Source: Marsupella aquatica
Taxonomy: Eukaryota; Marchantiophyta
Assembly: GCA_973895155.1 (NCBI GenBank)
Contig: OZ316895.1
Location: 13,888,001 to 13,952,000, forward strand
Reading direction: 5' to 3'
DNA: 64,000 nucleotides
Shown here: positions 40,488 to 51,810 of the stretch, in pieces
How the letters are laid out: each line of letters begins with the position of its first letter
Position numbering within the stretch: position 1 is the first letter of the stretch
Translations under genes and position numbers: made by a program
The notes under the pieces: generated by a model
The model's input: only the letters and a program-made list of their open reading frames with translations
The model's database searches: none
Told to the model about the DNA's origin: nothing

Positions 40488-40925
40488 ACACTATAATATC
40501 CTCCTACAAAAAAATATTTTGTTTATTTATAAAGTAAGAAAAGAGTGGGGGTTCATGAATCAATAAATAGTTTTTGAATTGATGAAGTAAAGCTTTAAAT
40601 ACATAAAAAGTAAAAACTATTAATTTGCTTATGAAAAATGAAAAATAAAATTGAACTAAAACACAAATATTATTTACTAACACGCAACCATGCTTGGACT
40701 ATTTCAAGCAGTGGACTATAATATCCTATCCTACAAAACATATTTTGTCTCTCTATTAAATAAGAAAATAGTGAGAGTTCATGAATAAAGAAATGCTTTT
40801 AGAATTGATGAATTAAAGCTTTAAATATATAGAAAAAAACTATTTAATTATTCATGAAAAACAAAAATAAAACAGAACGAAAAAAAAATATTCTTTCCTA
40901 TTGTGCAACCATGCTTGGAGTATAT
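40488..40925. repeat. AT-rich tandem duplication, about 222-bp period
   Basis: Two copies share CTATAATATCCT, AATATTTTGT, GAGTTCATGAAT, AATTGATGAAT/AGTAAAGCTTTAAATA and end with GCAACCATGCTTGGA. They begin near 40490 and 40714. Confidence 0.85.
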
Positions 40926-41194
40926 GACACAAGGTTGTAGTATCCATCTACTTTGTGCTCTAACCTTTGCCCTCCCAGACTACTACACTTTTGTAAAAAA
41001 TAGCACGACCAAAATAACATTCTACAACCACAACAACCAGTTGAAACAATAACACTTTTGCACCCACAAACTATGATCATTATTCCAGTGGATACCATGG
41101 TCCTCTTATCAAGTTTGACATTTATCATGCCAAGGAAAACCTGGGAACCAAAACCGGGAGGGGGAGGCTCGAGCCTACACCCTTCCCTCATGTG

Positions 41195-41275
41195 CATGGA
41201 AGGGAGAAGGGGGGGGGGGGGCAAGGATCCAAGAGGACAAAAATCCTCCTTGATCCTTGCCCCTCCCACTTCTCG
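41195..41275. repeat. G13 run and a hairpin-forming inverted repeat
   Basis: A run of 13 G at 41209-41221 leads into GGGCAAGGATC (41219-41229), which pairs with GATCCTTGCCC (41252-41262). The inner bases CAAGAGGA and TCCTCCTTG also pair with one bulge, leaving a small A-rich loop. Strong foldback; origin unknown. Confidence 0.8.
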
Positions 41276-41689
41276 CGAGAGTACTCCTTTTTCCCCCCTT
41301 CCACATGAGTATGGTAGTTCTCTATTGAAATAAATAAAGGCTTCACCACGTGCAGTCTCTTAATTTGCATAATCTGAGATTTATTGTTTTGCCACCGTTT
41401 TTTTGCAAAATTACTACCTTGCCATGGTTTTTAGATTATTTACTAGAATGCCACCTTTGTGCAGCAATGGTTAAGTTAACCATCTATGGTTAACTCATAC
41501 TCATCCGACGACCAAAATCATGCCACATGTCTGCATCCAATGGCGGGGATTTCCCTCAAAAATCCCTACCCACCTTGTTCTGCCCCAGCTGAAGGGGTTC
41601 GTTGCCTAGTGTGAGCTCACCCTTGCCTGCCCTCTCCCACTGTCAAAAACCTCTCCCTGGTATTCTTGGTTTGTTCCTATCAATCCCAT
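41276..41689. other. Spacer with nothing recognised
   Basis: A run of AT-rich sequence followed by C-rich sequence; no gene or repeat is evident. Confidence 0.4.
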
Positions 41690-42537
41690 CGCCTCCTAAT
41701 CTTTGCTTTTAGGGTAGGAGCAAAACACAAACATTGCACTCATGTTTTTCTCAAAGAAAATGTGATTTGAATACAGGACTTGCAATTTCGCCAAAGGAAA
41801 CGGGAGTTGACAGTGACAGTAGACCTTCCACTTCCGTGTCATATATCTTTGCATCGGGTAGGTCAAAATGAGCGTGGAGTAGCTTGTTAGAGTCATGACT
41901 TCCCCCTCCATATTCTCCCCTCCCCTCCACTCTTTCTCTTGCCTCCATAGCCACTACATTCAAGTCTTGTTTTCCCCAAAGAAAATGCAATTTTTCTGTC
42001 AAAAAATCAATTTTTTTGCAGCACAATCCACCTGAACTTCGATTAGCATAACTTTGGATTGGATTGACAAAAACGAGCATGGAGTCGCTCGTTGGAACCA
42101 CAATTCTCCCCTCCATAGTCTCCCCTCCACTCCCCTCCCTCTCCTACCTCCATAGCCACTACATTCAAATCGTGTTTTCCCCAAAGAAACACAACTTTTC
42201 TGTCGAAAAATCAATTTTCTGGCAGCACAGTCCACCTGAACTTCGATTAGCATATCTTTGGACTTGATAGACAAAAACGAGCGTGGAGTAGCTCGTTGGA
42301 ACCACAATTCCACCCTCCATAGTCTCCCCTCCACTCCCTCCCTGTCGTGCCTCCATAGCCACTACATTCAGATCGCAAATTCCCCTGCAAAAATTAGTTT
42401 TTTTCAGCAGCATAGTTTGTTCAACTTTGATTTGACATATCTTTGGGTTGGGCAGGCAAAAATGAGCGTGGAGTAGCTTGTTGGGATCGTGGTTTCCCCC
42501 TCCATAAAGTCCTCTCCTCTCCCATCCCTTTACTACC
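41690..42537. repeat. Tandem repeat of about 200 bp, four diverged copies
   Basis: The landmark CATATCTTTGG...ACAAAAACGAGCGTGGAGTAGCTCGTTGG and CCCCTCCATAGTCTCCCCTCC recurs with its ATCTTTG near 41845, 42050, 42253 and 42438 (periods roughly 205, 203, 185 bp). The array abuts the left inverted repeat of the MULE, so it may be flanking sequence or part of a larger element end. Minus-strand frames across it are repeat by-products. Confidence 0.85.
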
Positions 42538-42662
42538 TCCACATTAGACCATTTTACCCCTAGATTGCTGCCCTAATTGAGTTGTGATTTCTGTCGATTT
42601 TCATTGAAATCTCAGAAGTTGTTGACTTTGCGATTCTGATTTGTCTTGGAGATTTTGTAAGT
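42538..42662. repeat. MULE left terminal inverted repeat
   Basis: Matches the reverse complement of 61058-61182 at about four positions out of five, with the best-kept blocks at CCACATTAGA, CCTAGATTGCT and GTTGACTTTGC. Confidence 0.85.
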
Positions 42663-43242
42663 AGGCAACATTGCAAGAGAGGGCAAGCTTGGGGAAGAAT
42701 GGATTGTCTACAATCAACTTCTTGGAGGAGTTTTGTGGCCTGGTCTTGGCTTGAGATTCAACCCAAATTTCAAGCTTGTAGCTGGACTTATGAGCAATTG
42801 TTTCTGGTTTTCAAATGAATGACTAGAATGCATCATTGCTCTAGGGTATGCTCAGCCTGCTTCAATTGACTTTGCCCATGGAAATTTTAGATTCCGTTGG
42901 CTACAATTCACCAGGTTGAGCATAGAGAGCTAAGTCAAGAGCTACTGATCAATCTAGTTCCTAGGAACTTCCACAATGTAATAATGTTTAACGCAATATA
43001 TGTTTTGAAGACTATTTTGAATGTGTTTCAATTGTCCAATTACATTTTACATTGTGCACAATCCACAAGTGTTTGCTTTCAATTTGTTATTGGAACTACA
43101 TACTGGAGCCAAGAACAAGTAATATTGATTATCTCCTTCGTCCTCAAAAAATTGTCATGAATTTCTACTGGATGTTGAATTTGAACCCAAGACACATTGC
43201 CCAGGTTGTCATTCAATCTCTACTTATCCTGTAACACACTAG

Positions 43243-45250
43243 CTAATAAGTGAGAGTAAAATCCATGTTCACTGTCTCGCTGAGAATTAACAAATTTGTG
43301 ACTGATTGAGACATCACTGATATATCTAGAACTTCTTGACTAAGTTCTCCTCCTTCATTATCAGAGATGTAAGCATCCTTTCTGCTTGCCACTGCATCAA
43401 CAGCAAACTCTAGATCATCATCATATTCACAATCTGACAAATCATCTTCTGACAACTCATCTTTTGCCTGTGCATGAGCATCTGCCAACTCCTCAAGGTC
43501 CACATTGTTCTCCTGGTCTGAGACTTCTTCTTCACTGTCCTCTGTTGGCCCTCTACCTCTTGCTTGGGACAACATTGCATCACGAGCTGGGCACTTTCTC
43601 CTATCATGCCCAAGTTCCTTACAATGGCATGTTGTCTAGGTCTTCGAGCTGGATCCTCTGGTGCAAATCTTGGTCGTGCCTTTTCTGATGGGCGGCCCCT
43701 CTTCCACTTGACCAATGGCTCTCCACAAGCATTGTTTGGCACAAGGCCATCCTGCAAAATTGCTGGCACACCTGCTGAATATGTCTGCTGAAATGTGACA
43801 GTAGAATAAAATTTAGAAACATAGTCATATTGACGCTTGTGCAACCTGGTGCAAGCCCTCCATGCATGGACGCAAGGCAGCAAAATGTCCTGCCAATCTC
43901 CACAACTGCATTTCCATTCAGGTTCAAATTCGACCAAAAATTGTTTGCGTAAAAAGTCAGTAGCTCTACACTCAGTAGGAGATGAAGCATCAGCAATGAG
44001 AAGGGAGGCCTTCTCCTCAGTATGCCTCAATAGAGTCATAATGTTGGGAGGAAAGGGTGTAGTGATTGATTCAGCAAGTTGTCGCTTCTCAAAATACTTC
44101 GTCATCATGTAGTCCCATAACATATTGGACTGCTTGAAAGCCACTTCTTGTTGTTGTGGCTTCAAAGCCCTATTCAAGCTTTCAGCTTGCTGACTGGTTT
44201 CATGGCCCCATCTGCCAACCAAAATTGTTGGTGAGAATAGTCACAAGCAACAGTACAACTGACATATGATATTCAGACAAACTTGTCATATACCTTTTAA
44301 CTGGACATAAAGCTCAAGAATAGTGTTTTGGGTCTGCTGTCCTTTCAATGTACTTCGCAAGCCTTGTATTCTTGGCTTTAATTCGATCGAGCCTCCTCTT
44401 GAATTGTTCTGGAGAGGTAGCGTACACCAAAGGCTCAAAATCTTTTTGTGCTTGCTTGTTGAAGTGCGTCCTACAGAAAAACCAATGAGTGAGTGATGCA
44501 ATGATATTTATGCAAGTTACTATCAACAAGAAACATTTACACAATAAGTGAGGATGTAAAAAGTGGTGTACCTGCAATTATCTCCAAGATGCCAGGAGCA
44601 GAAGGCATGAAATCCCCTTGGGAAAATTTCTACCACACCATTCAACAAACCCTTTTCTCTGTCTGAAATGAAGACAGTTCCTGGTAGGGCCAACTCAGGT
44701 ATAGCATCTCTAATTAATTGTAAAAATCTTAACCATTGTGTGGGGTTTTCAGTGGGAACCATACAATAGGCAAGCATGAGCACATAATTGTTTGCATCCA
44801 TTGCGGTGGCTATAAGCAAAATCTGCGGGTAAGAAGATCTTGTGTGAGTCCCATCAAATGCTACAAAGGGTCTGCAATGCTTGAAGGCCTCTCGAGCTGC
44901 CCCGGGGCTAACAAACAACATCTCAAACCTACCATCTGGTGCAGAATACTTTGCTGTAGCCATGGGATCCCGCTGCATAATGTGGTGACAGTGCCCTGGA
45001 ATTAAGAAAAATGAGTCTTTTTCTTTTCCATCCAATCTGTCCAAAGCTCTTTTCTTTGCTGCATATGCAGTGTGATATTGTATGTTTGGGTGAATAAGAG
45101 CTTGAGCTGTATCTCGCAATGATGAGGCCCTGGTCTGCCTATTTCTCATGATGATATCAATGATTTTCTGTGCAAGACAGTCTGAGTTTGTATGCATGCG
45201 TTTCTTCCAATGGTCTGCTGCCTCACAACTATGATCTGTGTGTGCCTTGG
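43243..45250 (-). pseudogene. MULE transposase, catalytic and zinc-finger exons
   Basis: Exons 44572-45250, 44294-44470 and from 44211 downward, with GT/AG sites in phase. Content: TKAHTDHSC (zinc-binding His/Cys), the MULE DDE core with PFVAFDGTHTRSSYPQILLIA (first Asp) and VFISDREKGLLNGV (second Asp), FHAFCSWHLGDN, later WGHETSQQAESLNRAL, and an SWIM-type finger WKCSCGDWQDILLPCVH. An in-frame TGA lies at 44314-44316. A frameshift near 43640 moves into an acidic tail that starts with a CKELGHDRRKC zinc knuckle. Transposes the element by cut and paste in intact relatives; here inactive. Confidence 0.9.
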
Positions 45251-45254
45251 TGAT

Positions 45255-45390
45255 TGTCGTGCGCATACACATCGCTACACAACATACATCGCTTGTCACA
45301 CATATCCAAACATAGTCACAATCTAACGACACAAACCTAAGAGAATGATCTACAAATGGAACCCATGTCCATACATGCCCAAAATCCACA
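45255..45390 (-). repeat. Extra LTR fragment beyond the gypsy 3' LTR
   Basis: 136 bp nearly identical (two differences) to 45724-45860, the first part of the 3' LTR. It corresponds to the part that is missing from the 5' LTR on the right side. Confidence 0.9.
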
Positions 45391-45860
45391 ATAATCTTCT
45401 TCAATAGTGCAAATTGAACAACGATCGATGCTAATCCAACAACGATCCCATCCGACGCGATCACACATGTATGTCAAGCCCAATGCACCTTATGCTTCAA
45501 GGAATCCACGTTATATGCACACAACCTAGTCAGCCACACCATAGCCACCAAGCTCATGCTCAAAGGCTCAACATTGAAAGATGAGGCCTTTGAGCCAACA
45601 CAAGGGGATAACTATCCCTCACACCAACTCAAACTAAACATAGTGCTCATATAGCACACATACAAAACCTCTATACCTAGATAGTACGATATACTTTACT
45701 ACCACTCTAAATGGTGTGACAGCTGTCGTGCGCATACACATCGCTACACAACATACATCGCTTGTCACACATATCCAAGCATAGTCACAATCTAACGACA
45801 CAAACCTAAGAGAATGATCTACAAATGGAACCCATGTCCATACATGCCCAAAACCCACAA
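45391..45860 (-). repeat. Gypsy 3' LTR (full, about 470 bp)
   Basis: Begins TTGTGGGTTTTGGG directly after a purine tract (AAGGGGGCGA at 45861-45870) and ends GAAGATTA on the minus strand. Its 45391-45721 part is a close copy of 53808-53911 plus 60214-60442. Confidence 0.85.
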
Positions 45861-45875
45861 TCGCCCCCTTAGCTG
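45861..45875 (-). other. Polypurine tract of the gypsy element
   Basis: GCTAAGGGGGCGA on the minus strand, immediately upstream of the 3' LTR start; the plus-strand primer site for reverse transcription. Confidence 0.7.
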
Positions 45876-46036
45876 GGAGTGAGGTCCCCTAACTCTAGCT
45901 AGCCATGAGTTCTACAAGGTTGATATACACCTTTTTTTAGGTGTGAAGATCAGGAGGCCGGGTGCAAGTGAGCCCCATCGATCACCTACCTGCAATCTAT
46001 ATCTTCCACAAGAACACAAATGATAACTAGTCGGCA

Positions 46037-46384
46037 TCACTGATATTGAGGACACAACCATGATCCACTAGGAATCATGTGCAAGGGTGGTGTCAAACAC
46101 GACATGTGCCATCCTCTAGAACATCGATCACAAATCAACATAGTAGTTGCTCCCTCAGCAGACCCACACAACATACACTTCAGGCCAGCACGAACATGTG
46201 CCAAGCTTGGATCCACAGTACCATCAATGTTTGGAAGATGACATGACACACAATTACGCACATGATCCTTCCAAACCATACCATCACGTCCTTCCAACAT
46301 AAGGACTCCAGAAGGCAACACTTCATGCACACGTAAGATTGTCCACCTTGCGGTCACATCAAGCGTCGTTGGTGCTGTCTGCTA
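46037..46384 (-). pseudogene. Gypsy polyprotein C-terminus with PHD finger
   Basis: After the integrase and a RRIRRFHPGDYVYL (GPY-like) segment with an in-frame TAG at 46382-46384, the frame reads a C4HC3 PHD-type finger: CMLCG, then ICDRC, GWHMSC and WLCPQ, where the last Cys is replaced by Tyr. PHD fingers read histone tails, so a role in targeting the element to chromatin is plausible. The position at the end of the integrase matches where other gypsy elements carry chromodomains. Confidence 0.8.
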
Positions 46385-46524
46385 CAAATAAACATAATCG
46401 CCAGGATGAAATCTTCTAATCCTCGTGCGATAACCTCCTCCACGAATAGTAGTATACCGCAAAGTATCACAATGTTGGGCAATAGCAAGGTTGTCAAAGG
46501 CCATGGCATGACTCTCTCAAAAAC

Positions 46525-47390
46525 TCATGCCCTCTCTAAACAAACCTTGACCCAAATATCTGGATCATCCAAATCTACAACAGTTGCAACATCACGACGA
46601 ATAGCTGCCGGCAAATCTGGTTTTCTACCATAGAGCAAGAAATAAGGTGAGAAGGATGCAAGTGATGCTTGTTGACTGAAACGGTAGCCCATAGCTAACC
46701 AAGGTAGTTGGAGATCCCAGTCTCCCAAATGACCAACCTGCAAGCCATACTTACGTAATCCTCTCTTCATAGTTTGTACAACTCTCTCTGCCAATCCATC
46801 TGCCTCAAGATGATCGCGAGAAGTAGTACGATGATCAATCAGAGCTTGCTCACACAAACCCTCAAAATCTCCATGGAATTCCGTGACCTGATCAGTCAAC
46901 ACCTCAACTGGTGCTCCAAAGTGACTGAGTACTCGATCCAAAAATGTGGTAGCCACTCCTCCACTAGCTTTGTCTGGCAATGCCACTAGTTCAATCCACT
47001 TGGAGAAGTGCTCCACCATAACCAAAACATACCGATTATGACGTTGGGTAAAAGGCAATGGACCAGCAAAGTCCAAACTCCATGGATATCCCAAACCCAT
47101 GATCGGCAACGGATGCAACTGGGGAGTGGGAGCATTGAACGATGCCCGAACTCGATCACAAACCACACACTTAGCTATCAATTGCTGGACATCAGTGTGC
47201 ATACCACGCCACCAATACTACGTCTGCAACAAGCTATAAGTGCGCTTCACACCGAAGTGCCCTAAATCTTTGTGCGCATGTCGCACCAAATGTACTTGTT
47301 GTGACGGTTTTGGTACAACCAACACCTTCCCATCATGTAGTACCCTCAAAAGATGGTTTCCTTCCCATCAAAATCTCTTGGCTCGTTGTA
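46525..47390 (-). pseudogene. Gypsy integrase
   Basis: H2C2 finger: HLVRHAHKDLGH ... CVVCDR. Catalytic core: YPWSLDFAGPLPF (Asp), EVLTDQVTEFHGDF (Asp; usual Asn/Gly replaced), HLEADGLAERVVQTMKRGL (Glu). Stops at 47368-47370 (TGA) and 47218-47220 (TAG) are at positions where Arg and Gln are expected. Inserts the cDNA into chromosomal DNA in intact relatives. Confidence 0.9.
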
Positions 47391-49029
47391 GAACCCTATC
47401 ACGATCCTTAGCATCAACATTGCCACCAATGGAGCCACCATGCAAATATTCCAACACTCTCACATCGTTGTGAATATCTTGCTGTTCAAAAACTACATCA
47501 CCAACATCCATATCTGAAGACTCATCATCTACTCCATCCAATGAAGTAGAGTCTATAGATCCACTGCATGCTGGCACCCAACAAAGGAAAGCAGATGCAT
47601 GCCATCCTGGCACCATCTCCTTATCTGTCTCATCATGCCATCGGGCTCCAGTCTCATCCTCTTGACTGGTACATGGATTGCGGCTCAACCCATCTGCATC
47701 CAAATTTACTTTTCCAGGTCTATGCACAACCTGAAAATCATACTCCTGCAAAAACAATGCCCATCGTGCAAGCTTCCCTCTAAGCTTATCAGACTCCATT
47801 AACCACTTGAGAGGTTGATGATCAGTGATCAAGGTGAACAAATTACCAAACAAATAGCAACAAAAATGTGCCACAGCCCACACTGCTGCCAAATACTCTC
47901 CCTCATAAGAGCTATACTTAGCCTCTGCTAAATTGTTGGATCTACTGGCATACGCCACAACAAACTCATTCCCCTCATTATCCTTCTGAGTCAACACTGC
48001 TCCAAGCCCTACTCCACTCCAATCAGTGTGAAGCTGAAATGGTCGCCCTGAAATGGGTCTTCTCAAAATAGGTGTTGACGCCAGTCTTTCCTTCAACTCT
48101 TGGAAAGCATGCTCCTGGTTGTCTCCCCAAATCCACTCCTGATCCAACTTAGTGAGGATAGTTAAAGGTTCAGCAAGCTGGCTAAATCCTTTAACATACC
48201 TCCTATAGTAGCTCGCCAATCCTAAGAATGCACGAACTCTGCTCACATTAGTAGGATGAAGAATCTGTGTAATGGCCTCCATTTTAGTCTGTTGCACACC
48301 CAATCCTCTTGGGTAGATAGTGTGGCCCAAATACTCAATCTTCTCTTGAAAGAACTTACACTTGCCGGGATGGAGCTTCAATCCATGTTCCCTCAATCTC
48401 TCAAACACAATCTGCAAGTGTCTCTGATGTTCTTCCATAGTAGAAGAATAAACCAAAATATCATCAATATAACAGCTGACAAAATCCAAACCTGCAAGGA
48501 TTCGATCCATGACTCTCTGGAACTCAACTGGTGCATTCTTCAACCCAAATGGTAAGAACAACCACTGATACAAATGATCTTTGCCATAAAAATCAATCTC
48601 CCAGAATGTTGTCTTGGACCTGTCAGAATGCCTAATTGGCAACTGATGGTACCCCGCCTTGAGGGTCCAACGAACTAAAAATCCTTGCATGCCCCACTGC
48701 ATCAAAGATCTCCTCCGGTGTGGGCATGGCATATCGATCAGATTTTATCTGACAATTAATAGGCCGGTAATCACCGCACATTCGCCTATCTGTGTAATTG
48801 TCATCAGCACATCCTTCTTGGCTGGCATCACTGTGGCAGATGCATACTCTCTATATGAAATCTCCACCAAACCAGCTTCCAACAAATCCTGAGTTCTACT
48901 CTGGATCAATGCCCTCTCCATATCACTATATCGGTATGGTCGTCGAAAGATTGGCGCATCACTAGCCAATTCAATCTGAATACCAGGGCCCTTCAATGTT
49001 CCCAAATCTTTCATGCTAAATGCAAACAA
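47368..49029 (-). pseudogene. Gypsy reverse transcriptase and RNase H
   Basis: RT: RRPYRYSDMERALIQ, CGDYRPIN, LKAGYHQLPI, FLPFGLKNAPVEFQRVMDRIL, YIDDILVYS (catalytic pair), KLHPGKCKFF, FLGLASYYRRYVKGF. RNase H: LHTDWSGVGLGAVL (Asp), SSYEGEYLAAVWAV (Glu), LITDHQPLKWL (Asp). One or two frameshifts occur near 48640-48760, just before LKAGYHQ. Copies the RNA genome into DNA inside virus-like particles in intact relatives. Confidence 0.95.
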
Positions 49030-49517
49030 TTCCAGTAACTCTTCAAGAATTGATGCATTCGACGTCTCTCACCCCCTGTCAACTTAGGGCCAATTTGTGG
49101 CTCCCAACTCTACATCAAAGCTGTGATGTCTTCCTTTGGGGTTGAAGAGATAGTAGGTGGTTGCTATTTAGCAACAATTTGAGCAGTCCCAACCTGCTCA
49201 ACAATCTGTCCTGCATTGGCCAATCCTGCCATAGGTCCATGGACTGTCTGCTCGCCCCCAGCTATGGTCGCTACTGTCTAAGTAGACCGCAAGCTCACCA
49301 ATGGACGATCAGTAACACCAAAAGAGCGCATCCGCAATTGTTCAGCTAATCCCAAGCTGATAATCCAAGTCAAGCAATTCAAATCCATGGCTTGACCAAG
49401 GACTTGGCGGCCTGAACTCTCTGACACAGAGGCAACCGTAGTAGTGCCAGTCAAAAATCCCATAACACGCTCTCTTTCATCAGCAGTAGGTTCCACTAAC
49501 TACTGTAGAGTTGTATC

Positions 49518-50419
49518 CTAGACAAGTCCAGGCCCACCTGCTCTGAATGCATATGAAGTAGAATGACTCACAAAAGTAGGTAATGCACAACGTGGGCGAC
49601 CAACTACATTGACCACTGCCAATGGAGGTCTGTCAGGCTGGGTCACACCTTGTGCACGACGCCCTGGATCCAAAATATCATCCACCACCAAGGCTGCTGA
49701 GCAAGGAATGCTATCAAATGCTCGCTTCAACACCTCACAAGGTAACAAATTAGTCCACCACAAGCGTGGACGATGTGCACGAGAACCCACATGTGCAGCA
49801 TTCAATAACACAGCAGGTCCAATCCAAAACTTAACCTGATGAACGCTGGCAACAAGTCGATGTCGATCATCACCCAATAATGACACATTCTCCAAAATGA
49901 CGCAACACCCGTAACATCTCCCAAAACAATGCAGATCTTGGATCATGAAGTCCATGTCCAACTCTAGCTCTAGATTGACCCTGACATGGCCAACCTGCAA
50001 TCACCAAATCAATGAGGCCAACGCGATCCAAGTGATCCGCCCCCAACAATGAAATATCAGCTAGCAATGCATGCTGATAACCACGAACGGCATCCACTGG
50101 CAACAACTGTGGGTAATGTTTGACCAACGTACAATGCCACATGACGTAATGAGACTCTACGTGTTGTCTCATCAGTCTCCACATACAAATAACAACACAT
50201 AGGAATGTCGGCTTGAAGAACGACAGCCAATCTAGTGCTAATTCCACCAAATAAATCCAACAAACAAATATCCTCATGTGGATATTGCCATGCAATAGGA
50301 GTAGTATCCAGTGATGAAAGAGTCACTGGTCCATTTGCAGTTGACTGCTCTGCTCTTGATTGCGGTGTAAAAGCATGACGCCATGCATCATGTATCAATC
50401 GGGCCGCACTTTGTGGCAA
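49518..50419 (-). pseudogene. C5 cytosine DNA methyltransferase domain within the gypsy polyprotein
   Basis: The four diagnostic C5-MTase motifs occur in order: motif I (DICLLDLFGGIS, 50240-50269; SAM binding), motif IV (VIAGWPCQGQS, Pro-Cys-Gln at 49981-49989; catalytic Cys), motif VI (ILENVSLLGD, 49884-49892; catalytic Glu) and motif VIII (SRAHRPRLWWTN, 49749-49784). The spacing and PCQ/ENV/RxR order resemble DNMT3-like enzymes, with a short target-recognition region and no regulatory domains visible. It sits between protease and RT, upstream in the same frame as the protease. Two frameshifts (near 50145 and 49910) and a TAG at 50423-50425 make this copy inactive. Confidence 0.88.
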
Positions 50420-50776
50420 GGCCTATCCAGTCCCCCATACTGGTGTCACAACACTATCAATGGGCAATCCATGCATCAAGTGTTCCTCATGTGTCTCCTC
50501 CACCATAACAACATATGTTGCATGTGCGTTACCCTCAATCAAATCATCAGCTCCAGTAATCAAACTACTGAATGCTACCAAAGATAATGGTGCAGATTTG
50601 GGGCCTCCAATAGGTCCACTAAATTGCACTAGCAATTGGCTCAATCGAGAATCTTCAGATTGCCAATCGGGTCAATACGACACCGATTCATTCCAAAAAT
50701 CAAGAACAAATCCCATAGGATAGAGAACTATACATCCCACCAAGACATCATATGACTCAGCCTTAGTCAAAATAGC

Positions 50777-51172
50777 TCAAGCCTGGATCCGTGAGTTATC
50801 CTTTGAATGATCCTCCTGAATCCTAAGTTCAAGTGCTCGTCGATTGATATGCTGTGTGGGTGTAGGTCCTCCCAATGAAGTCTGAATGAAAAAGGGACAC
50901 TCCTCCAAATCATCAGGACGCAATCCCAATCCTCTTATCGCTGACTTACCCAAAATCAAAGGCTGAGCACCAGTATCCAGTAACACTTGCTCTGGCTGGT
51001 ATATTGCTCCAGAAGGCCCAACTAATCGGAAGATACCACTCCAATTATCCAATGATATGACGCTAGGTTTAAACCTAGTCCTCTCATAAGCAAGGCGCGC
51101 TGGTAAATCTATCAACCTTGCCGCTGTTGCATGCCATGTGTCATTACTGGCAATAGGTGAATTCAACTCCAC
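50777..51172 (-). pseudogene. Gypsy aspartic protease
   Basis: Contains the retropepsin motif VLLDTGAQPLILGKSAI (DTG active site), followed by downstream YDVLVGCIVLYPMGF, the usual post-flap segment. Ends at a TGA (50777-50779) after which the same frame runs on into the methyltransferase. Cleaves the polyprotein in intact relatives. Confidence 0.88.
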
Positions 51173-51312
51173 TGCTTAAAAATTGGGCGTTGCTTCTGCA
51201 CGCAAAGCAACAGCTGGAGTGTCCTCGCATAATGTGGCCGCCAATCTGAACACCTCTGCTGGACTAACTCCCAATGTCAACGTATCCGTAGCTGAAAATA
51301 ATGGTGTGTGCA

Positions 51313-51711
51313 CTATAGTAGTGGCCGCCCCAACAAGGTACTTGTCATCCCTGTCACAACATCACTTGATTCTGCCAACTTACCCCCACCTGGGTTAGTC
51401 CGAATCGGGTTCTTAGAGGTAGTTTGAACTGCCTCTAACAATGTAAACGACTGAGGGAGCTTTGTTTGACGACGAGCATCCCCTCTTTGAGGATCTAACT
51501 CTACTACTGCTCCTTGGGGCTCAAGGGCTTTTGCTGCTCCTCGAGTCAAAGTTGTTGATGCTTCGACATGGGCAATGCCACACATAAATCCCATGGTGGC
51601 AAGATCTCCATCAGCTCCATAAGAGGTTGAAGCTCCATAGGATGTAGAAGCTCCATCACTAGCAGTAGGTCTAACTTGAGAACTAGCCATTGCCGCTAGT
51701 TGTTGCTCCAA
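51313..51711 (-). pseudogene. Gag-protease linker region of the gypsy element
   Basis: Gln/Ser/Gly-rich frame with tandem SYGASTSYGA; no known domain. Lies between the zinc knuckles and the protease in a different frame from both, so a frameshift on each side is implied. Confidence 0.5.
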
Positions 51712-51810
51712 TTGAGCAATCTTTGCATCCTTAGGATCTGTGGTAACGGTAGGAGCAACATCACCTCCCTATCTTCCTGCATGTGGCATGCCTCGACCAC
51801 GTCCACCACC

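Noticed and set aside
41696-42542. Several 70-125 codon minus-strand frames
   Set aside because: Encoded by the 200-bp tandem array; the peptides are repeats of one another and have no domain.
45464-45634. Start of the MULE frame extended into the gypsy LTR
   Set aside because: The first codons of that open frame (to about 45255) are LTR sequence, as the same peptide is also encoded at 45634-45858; the MULE part begins at 45250.
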